NCBI GenBank assembly: GCA_937967955.1
Contig: CALBUB010000088.1
Location: 1-21,195 of the forward strand
DNA: 21,195 bases
Direction of reading: 5' to 3'
Source: an uncultured Bacillota bacterium
GTDB lineage: Bacteria; Bacillota; Clostridia; Tissierellales; Tepidimicrobiaceae
Shown: positions 16,319 to 21,195 of the stretch, piece after piece
Numbering within the stretch: position 1 is the stretch's first letter
How the letters are laid out: each line of letters begins with the position of its first letter
Program-made: the position numbers and the translations under genes
The notes under the pieces: model-generated
Told to the model about the DNA's origin: nothing
The model's input: the letters and a program-made list of their open reading frames with translations, nothing else
Databases searched by the model: none

Positions 16319-17278
16319 ATGAAGCAAAATGGTAGAAAAAAATCTAAAAAAGCTAATGTAAAAATCATAGTAACATTTGTAATACTGCTTTTGTTGTTAT
16401 TTGTTGAAGCATCTATTGTATACATTGAAAGATTGAATACTGAACAGGTGGAAGCAGAGGAAATTCAAGAAGACACACAAGAAGTAGAAACTGGCTCTGA
16501 AAAGTTGGACGAGTTACCAGAAGAAGAAAATATAGGGTTGGAAGAAGCTATGGAGGATGAGCTGGATGAAAGTGAAGAGATAGCTCATAATATAGATTAT
16601 GAGAAGGAAGAACCTATTCAAGAAGACAATTTAGACCTGCCAGATAAAGTGAAGGACAAGGATGTAAAAGAGCAAATGGCTGAACTAGATAAGGGCAAAA
16701 AAATAGCTTATCTTACCTTTGATGATGGTCCCTCAAGATATGTAACCCCAGAAATTTTAGATATATTAGATAGCTACAATATAAAGGCTACCTTCTTTGT
16801 ATTAGGCAAACAAGCAGAAAAAAATCCAGATATTTTAAAAAGAATATATGAAGAAGGCCATTCTATAGGGAATCACACCTACAGCCATAATTATAGCTTC
16901 ATATATAAAAATGTTAACAATTTCCTCTACGAGTTAGAGAAAACTGAAGAGGTTTTCAAAAATATATTAGGAGAGGATTTTGAAACCAATCTAATAAGAT
17001 TTCCAGGAGGTTCTTTTGGCACCAAAAAGGCACCCTTTAGAAGTTTTGTATTAGAGAAGGGGTATAATTATATAGATTGGAATAGTTTAAATGGAGATGC
17101 AGAAGGACATTATATCCCTGCCGAAAAATTAGTGAATAGATTTAAAAGTACTTTTAGCAATCAGCCAGTATTAGTAATATTGATGCACGATATAGATGCT
17201 AAAAGGACTACGGTTGAAGCCCTGCCAGCTATTATTGATTTTCTAATAGAAAAGGGGTATGAATTTGCTACTTTGTAG
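16319..17278 (+). CDS. Membrane-anchored polysaccharide deacetylase (NodB/PgdA-like)
   Basis: This 319-residue CE4 enzyme should remove N-acetyl groups from wall or capsule sugars, most likely peptidoglycan GlcNAc, outside the membrane. Basic residues precede one membrane helix (about 16-36), followed by a Glu/Asp-rich spacer (about 40-105) and the NodB domain (about 124-319). The five CE4 motifs are visible: TFDDGPS (133-139, with D135 as base and D136 as metal ligand), H186-TYS-H190 metal ligands, RFPGG (227-231), DWN, and LMHD with H290. The catalytic set looks complete. ATG at 16319 follows AAAGGGGG. It abuts the response-regulator gene, whose ribosome site begins two bases after its stop, so the two are co-transcribed and wall deacetylation probably shares control with the two-component pair. 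Confidence 0.92.
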   Translation: MKQNGRKKSKKANVKIIVTFVILLLLLFVEASIVYIERLNTEQVEAEEIQEDTQEVETGSEKLDELPEEENIGLEEAMEDELDESEEIAHNIDYEKEEPIQEDNLDLPDKVKDKDVKEQMAELDKGKKIAYLTFDDGPSRYVTPEILDILDSYNIKATFFVLGKQAEKNPDILKRIYEEGHSIGNHTYSHNYSFIYKNVNNFLYELEKTEEVFKNILGEDFETNLIRFPGGSFGTKKAPFRSFVLEKGYNYIDWNSLNGDAEGHYIPAEKLVNRFKSTFSNQPVLVILMHDIDAKRTTVEALPAIIDFLIEKGYEFATL

Positions 17279-17293
17279 TTGGAGGTAGTTATA

Positions 17294-17992
17294 ATGGAGG
17301 GTAATAAAACCATTTTGGTTGTGGAAGATGAAGATTCCATAAGAAAGTTTGTTAAAATTAATTTAGAAAGGGAAGGCTTCCGAGTGCTGGAGGCAGAAAC
17401 AGGAGAGAAAGCTTTAGAAATAGCCAGGATGGAAAATGTAGATGTGGTGGTACTAGATATAATGCTTCCAGGGATTGATGGCTTTGAGGTATGTAAACTT
17501 TTAAGGGAAGAACAGGATAATATTGGAATAATAATGCTTACTGCTAAATCTCAGGATGTAGATAAGATAATAGGCCTTCAAGCAGGAACGGATGATTATA
17601 TGGTAAAACCCTTCAATCCCTTGGAATTAGTCCTTAGAATAAAATCCTTATTGAGAAGAATAGATAAACACAAAGGCCACAAGGATATGATTATTGATGG
17701 TCCCTTTAAGATAGATAAGTATTCTAGGAAGTTTTATAAAAATGGCAAGAAAATCGATCTAACCCCTACTGAATACGAGATTGTAAAGCTTTTTATAGAA
17801 AATCCTGGGAAAGCTTTTAGTAGGGACGAAATACTTAACTTAGTATGGGGCTATGATTTTATAGGGGATACTAAAATTGTAGATGTAAACATAAGAAGGC
17901 TAAGAATAAAAATAGAGGACAATTCCAAAAAACCTGCCTACATTGAAACTGTATGGGGAGTAGGCTACAGATGGAAGAGCAATAAGTCTTAA
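17294..17992 (+). CDS. OmpR/PhoB-family response regulator
   Basis: This 232-residue regulator has a receiver domain (about 4-118) with the acidic pair in VVEDED, phosphoacceptor D55 in VVLDIMLPGIDG, and K105 in MVKPF. A winged-helix DNA-binding domain follows (about 135-230; LTPTEYEIVKLFIENPG, then GDTKIVDVNIRRLRIKIE and VWGVGYRW). It is phosphorylated by the kinase encoded 10 bases downstream and should act as a transcription factor, possibly on this operon. ATG at 17294 is preferred over the in-frame TTG at 17279 because GGAGG (17281-17285) lies eight bases before it. It resembles WalR/PhoP-type regulators, but a specific orthologue cannot be named. Confidence 0.94.
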   Translation: MEGNKTILVVEDEDSIRKFVKINLEREGFRVLEAETGEKALEIARMENVDVVVLDIMLPGIDGFEVCKLLREEQDNIGIIMLTAKSQDVDKIIGLQAGTDDYMVKPFNPLELVLRIKSLLRRIDKHKGHKDMIIDGPFKIDKYSRKFYKNGKKIDLTPTEYEIVKLFIENPGKAFSRDEILNLVWGYDFIGDTKIVDVNIRRLRIKIEDNSKKPAYIETVWGVGYRWKSNKS

Positions 17993-18002
17993 GGTGGGAA
18001 AT

Positions 18003-19409
18003 ATGAAAAGTAGCATAACAAAAAGATTAGTTGGAAATTTCATGCTAGTTATTATAATTACAGTTTTAATACTTGAGTTTTTTCTATTTAATGCAATTAA
18101 AAATTACTACTACAAAAGTATTGAAGAGATACTATCTAATCAAGTCTCTTTTTCTTCCGAATACTATTCTAGGTATTTCTCATCTAGTCCCTTAGAGGAT
18201 ATAGTATTAGATGATGTAGATGTGTTTTGGCGGCAAACAGCAGCCCAAGTACAGATATTAGATTCTGATGGAAATGTATTGATGGATTCTATTGGAGCTG
18301 CCCATACAGAAACTACTATAAGGACTGCAGATGTAATAAGGGCTTTAAAAGGGAATATGGGTACTTGGATAGGTAGTGTACAATATGACACAGAGCCAGT
18401 TATAGCCGTGTCCCACCCCCTTAAAGTAGACGGTGAGATAGTAGGTGTATTAAGATTTATTTCCTCCCTTAGGGAAACTAACCTTATAATTAAGAAAATA
18501 TATAAGATGTTAATATTAATTGGAATTGGAGTAATTGTAATATCTGGAATAGTAAGCCTATTTCTAGCAAACACCATTGTTCAACCTCTTAAGGAAGTAA
18601 CTCAGGTAGCAGAAAAAATGGCCGATGGCCAGCTGAAGGTAAGGTCAGTAAAAAGATTTGATGATGAAATTGGCAAGCTTTCAGATACATTGAATTACAT
18701 GGCAGAAGAATTGATACGGAAAGAGCAGCTTAAGAATGATTTCATTTCCTCTATTTCCCATGAGCTTAGGACTCCTTTAACCTCCATAAAGGGCTGGGCA
18801 ATTACACTGAAGTCTGATGAACTTAAGGATAAGGAGCTTTTAATAGATGGCTTAAATATAATTGAAAAGGAAAGCGATAGATTGAGTGATATGGTAGAAG
18901 ACTTGTTGGATTTTTCCAGGCTTTTATCTGGTAGGATTACTGTAGAAAAGGAGCAGGTGGATATAGTTGAATCTATTAAGCTTGTTAGCAAACAATTTAG
19001 GCCAAAAGCAGAAGAAAAAAATATCCAGTTTGCCGTAAACTATGATTCAAATCTTCCTAACATAATAGCCGATGAGAATAGAATAAAGCAGGTTTTAGTA
19101 AATCTATTAGATAATGCCTTTAAATTTACCCAAGAAGGGGGAAAAGTTATACTAAAGGCTACCACTGTTGAGGATTATCTTGTAATAGAAGTTATAGATA
19201 ATGGGCCAGGAATACCAGAAGAAGATATACCATTTATTAAGGAAAAATTCTATAGGGGAAAAAATAGCAAATCCCATACAGGCTTAGGCTTATCCATATG
19301 TGATGAGATTGTGAAACTTCATGGAGGAAGTATGGAAATAAGGAGTAAAGTAGGGGAAGGTACAGCTGTTATAGTTTCCTTACCATCGAAGGGTGTGAAC
19401 GAAGGATGA
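18003..19409 (+). CDS. HAMP-domain sensor histidine kinase (WalK/PhoR-like)
   Basis: This 468-residue kinase has membrane helices at about 9-29 and 169-190 around an extracellular sensor of about 138 residues. The sensor has a Cache/PAS-like pattern (VQILDSDGNVLMDSIG, later AVSHPLKVDGEIVGVLRF). A HAMP linker follows (about 188-240), then HisKA with phosphoacceptor H253 in SHELRTPLTS, and HATPase_c with N-box NLLDNAFKFT, DNGPGIP and GLGLSI. It has no cytoplasmic PAS domain, unlike Bacillus WalK. ATG at 18003 is chosen over GTG at 17994 because AAGGTGG (17991-17997) would otherwise overlap the start. It pairs with the adjacent response regulator and overlaps the next gene by ATGA. The sensor signal is unknown. 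Confidence 0.94.
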   Translation: MKSSITKRLVGNFMLVIIITVLILEFFLFNAIKNYYYKSIEEILSNQVSFSSEYYSRYFSSSPLEDIVLDDVDVFWRQTAAQVQILDSDGNVLMDSIGAAHTETTIRTADVIRALKGNMGTWIGSVQYDTEPVIAVSHPLKVDGEIVGVLRFISSLRETNLIIKKIYKMLILIGIGVIVISGIVSLFLANTIVQPLKEVTQVAEKMADGQLKVRSVKRFDDEIGKLSDTLNYMAEELIRKEQLKNDFISSISHELRTPLTSIKGWAITLKSDELKDKELLIDGLNIIEKESDRLSDMVEDLLDFSRLLSGRITVEKEQVDIVESIKLVSKQFRPKAEEKNIQFAVNYDSNLPNIIADENRIKQVLVNLLDNAFKFTQEGGKVILKATTVEDYLVIEVIDNGPGIPEEDIPFIKEKFYRGKNSKSHTGLGLSICDEIVKLHGGSMEIRSKVGEGTAVIVSLPSKGVNEG

Positions 19410-20899
19410 GAAAGATAGTAGGCTTATTTACAATCATATTAATTGTATCTATACTATCGGCTTGTGATGTTAGTTCCTTAGAAATATCAGAAAACATTAC
19501 TGCACCTAAGAATAGAGACTTGCCCATTTATGGTGAATGGCTTATAGAGGATTATAAACTGACTACTATTAGTACAATGACTGAAGATGAGGCTAAAAAC
19601 TATATTGGCGCTAAAGTAATATTCCATGATAAGTTGGTTTATGTAGGAGATAGTTATTTTCTCAATCCAACCTTTAAGCTAAAGAATGTAAATGCAAAAG
19701 ATTATTTAACCTATCACTATAAAACTAATCCAGAATTTCTCCATATAGGAGAAGAAAAGGTACAGGTGATTTCCATATCTGATAAGGAACAATTTTTCAA
19801 TGAATTTATTAAAGTGTCGGAAGATGTTGCTATTGTCAATATAGATGGAGTCTTCTTCTATTTAAGGAAAGTCTCTGGTGATATAGAAATGGATAATGTG
19901 GACCTTTTAAGCTTACCTCAAGAAATTGCTATTACTAAAGATAGTGATGCTAGTCAAGAGGATTTAACTTCTGGTATACTTTTAGGTTTAAAATATTTAG
20001 AGCTTAATGAGGAAAGTAATATAGAGTCCTGGAATTATAGGACCATATTCATAAGGAGTCATAATAAAGAAGTAGTCAGCATAAGAGAAAAAGATGGGCT
20101 TATACTACCAAGAAGAAGTGGTTTTTGGAAGATAGAGGTAGAAAGGGAAGAGATTGATGGGAAGATAAATGATAATATAAAGGCCTATCAGCTAGATAAG
20201 AAGCCAGAATTAGAAGAAACAACAGATATGAATATACTAGAGAATAAAAATGAAAAAGATAAACAGGAACAAAACACTATAAAAAACATATTGTTTGTAA
20301 GCAATGATTATATTTCTATTGAGAATATTCATTACAGGAATAAGGGGCAGAGATATTTAGAGTTTTATCCAATAGACAATATAGAAAATGGTACCCCTAT
20401 TAAGATATCTGATATTATGGGAGAAGCAGGAAAAGAGGCTTTAATGCAGGGCTTTAATAAGGAAATGGCCCAGGATACTAGATATAAAAATACCATTTTA
20501 GATATAAATCCAAAGGAAAATAGCTTTGGCATGTTTAGAAGGAATGGCATGTGGATATTCAAGGGTAGAGTTAATTATATAGAAGATGGCAATTATCTAT
20601 ATAAGGACTTTAATATAGACATTATTCCAACTAAAGAGCTAATAAGATTTGATGAATTGTTAGTTCCTTGGAATAGGATAAAATCTAAAATACCAGAGGC
20701 ATTAGATGCCTTTACCTCTCCTAATGAAGATATAGCAGTATTATTGACTTATAGGCATATATTGATATTTAGAATAGATAATGGGGATATAGCCGATGAG
20801 CCAATAGAGAAGATAAAACTTAATTCAGGGGAAAAAATAGTAATGGCCGAGTGGGCTTTAGGAAAATACTCTCTATTATGGGAAGAACAATTTAAATAA
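19406..20899 (+). CDS. Lipoprotein of unknown function, coupled to the sensor kinase
   Basis: This 497-residue protein has a lipoprotein signal peptide with lipobox LSAC (lipidation at C20), so it should sit on the outer face of the membrane. I do not recognise a family. Residues 45-250 contain a repeated alternation of short strands (GEWLIEDYKLTTIS; GFWKIEVEREEIDG). A charged low-complexity linker lies at about 268-295, and a second globular part (296-497) includes another GMWIFKGRVNYI block. The three similar GxW-containing strands hint at repeated beta units. Its ATG overlaps the kinase stop (ATGA), so the two are translationally coupled. It may modulate the kinase in the way external accessory proteins such as YycH/YycI do for WalK, but sequence resemblance is not evident. 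A strong terminator follows directly. Confidence 0.82.
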   Translation: MRKIVGLFTIILIVSILSACDVSSLEISENITAPKNRDLPIYGEWLIEDYKLTTISTMTEDEAKNYIGAKVIFHDKLVYVGDSYFLNPTFKLKNVNAKDYLTYHYKTNPEFLHIGEEKVQVISISDKEQFFNEFIKVSEDVAIVNIDGVFFYLRKVSGDIEMDNVDLLSLPQEIAITKDSDASQEDLTSGILLGLKYLELNEESNIESWNYRTIFIRSHNKEVVSIREKDGLILPRRSGFWKIEVEREEIDGKINDNIKAYQLDKKPELEETTDMNILENKNEKDKQEQNTIKNILFVSNDYISIENIHYRNKGQRYLEFYPIDNIENGTPIKISDIMGEAGKEALMQGFNKEMAQDTRYKNTILDINPKENSFGMFRRNGMWIFKGRVNYIEDGNYLYKDFNIDIIPTKELIRFDELLVPWNRIKSKIPEALDAFTSPNEDIAVLLTYRHILIFRIDNGDIADEPIEKIKLNSGEKIVMAEWALGKYSLLWEEQFK

Positions 20900-20937
20900 G
20901 ACAAGGGACAGTTTACAGTTCCCTTGTCTTATTTTTT
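20895..20937 (+). terminator. Strong intrinsic terminator of the two-component operon
   Basis: AATAAGACAAGGGA (20895-20908) pairs perfectly with TCCCTTGTCTTATT (20920-20933), a 14-bp stem with an 11-base loop, running into a T-tract (20932-20937). The left arm begins within the end of the lipoprotein gene. Confidence 0.93.
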
Positions 20938-20943
20938 AGTAAA

Positions 20944-20970
20944 TTGTTATATGTATGGAAAACATATAAT
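20944..20970 (+). promoter_or_regulatory. Candidate promoter for the lytS-like gene
   Basis: TTGTTA (20944-20949) and TATAAT (20965-20970) are 15 bases apart, which is short. A second TATAAT lies at 20979-20984 without a clear -35. The region is very AT-rich, so the exact boxes are uncertain, but some promoter is expected between the terminator and the gene. Confidence 0.4.
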
Positions 20971-21020
20971 ATATATATTATAATGAAGTTAAAAAATGGT
21001 AAAGAGGTGTGTAAAGACTG

Positions 21021-21195
21021 TTGTTGCTCCTCTTTAAAAATTTGATTAACCGTATAGGCCTTATAATGGTTTTAGCCTTTCTAATAACTAGATCTAAGTT
21101 TTTTAGAAGGCTTGTGTCTAAGCGAAATTTAAGTTTATATGACAAAGCCCTTTTAATCCTCATATTTGGTATATTTGGTATTATTGGCACATACA
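21021..21195 (+). CDS. LytS-type 5TM sensor protein, N-terminal fragment
   Basis: The frame is open from after TAA at 21012-21014 to the window end and gives about 58 residues. It has a first hydrophobic segment (INRIGLIMVLAFLITRSKFFRRL) followed by LSLYDKALLILIFGIFGIIGTY, the characteristic start of the 5TM-5TMR_LYT receptor domain of LytS/YesM-like histidine kinases and of some diguanylate cyclases with the same sensor. The start is uncertain: TTG at 21021 or 21024, or CTG at 21018, with AGAGGTG (21003-21009) upstream; I chose TTG 21021. The output domain lies beyond the window, so a kinase cannot be confirmed. Confidence 0.75.
   Translation, partial: MLLLFKNLINRIGLIMVLAFLITRSKFFRRLVSKRNLSLYDKALLILIFGIFGIIGTY

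Noticed and set aside
18164..18577. 137-codon minus-strand frame within the kinase gene
   Set aside because: No ribosome site or recognisable domain, and the plus-strand kinase reading is unambiguous.

Overview
The window comes from an AT-rich bacterial genome with very dense, mostly co-directional genes, strong Gram-positive ribosome binding sites (GGAGG / AAGGTGG types), frequent TTG/GTG start candidates and heavy use of AGA/AGG, ATA and TTA codons. Two lipoproteins, NodB and NagZ cell-wall enzymes, AddAB instead of RecBCD and a WalKR-like two-component pair point to a low-GC Firmicute, probably an anaerobic Clostridia/Tissierellia-type organism. The taxonomic call is inference. It is ordinary chromosome; no transposon, phage, CRISPR, tRNA or rRNA signal was seen, and no gene-free stretch exceeds about 125 bases.

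Layout: (1) 1-444, the 3' end of a YfcC-family membrane transporter whose frame is broken near the left edge, ending at a terminator shared with the converging gene. (2) 449-1039, minus strand, a membrane-anchored protein with an acidic linker and a YceG/MltG-like N-terminal subdomain but no catalytic transglycosylase domain. (3) 1158-13555, a long plus-strand run: RluA-family pseudouridine synthase, TGS-domain uridine-kinase-like protein, NagZ lipoprotein, AddB, AddA, a 68-residue two-helix membrane protein and a large multi-spanning protein with a degenerate alkaline-phosphatase-like ectodomain. Several of these overlap or sit only a few bases apart, so co-transcription is likely. (4) 13574-15814, a well-formed promoter driving a MarR regulator that overlaps an ABC exporter half-transporter. 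(5) 15828-16221, a small charged protein whose ribosome binding site lies inside a perfect 14-bp inverted repeat, followed by a terminator. (6) 16319-20935, an envelope operon: NodB polysaccharide deacetylase, OmpR-type response regulator, HAMP/HisKA sensor kinase and a lipoprotein of unknown function, closed by a strong terminator. (7) 21021 to the end, the start of a LytS-type 5TM receptor.

The genes combine housekeeping recombination and RNA modification with cell-wall remodelling and its signalling. The most notable observations are: the AddA subunit carries a complete four-cysteine iron-staple pattern of the kind known from AddB, so both nuclease domains may hold an Fe-S cluster; AddB has lost the canonical Walker A; and a hairpin at 15828-15878 can hide the ribosome binding site of the 104-residue protein in read-through transcripts, while a possible internal promoter would bypass it. 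None of these amounts to a clearly new defence or mobile system.
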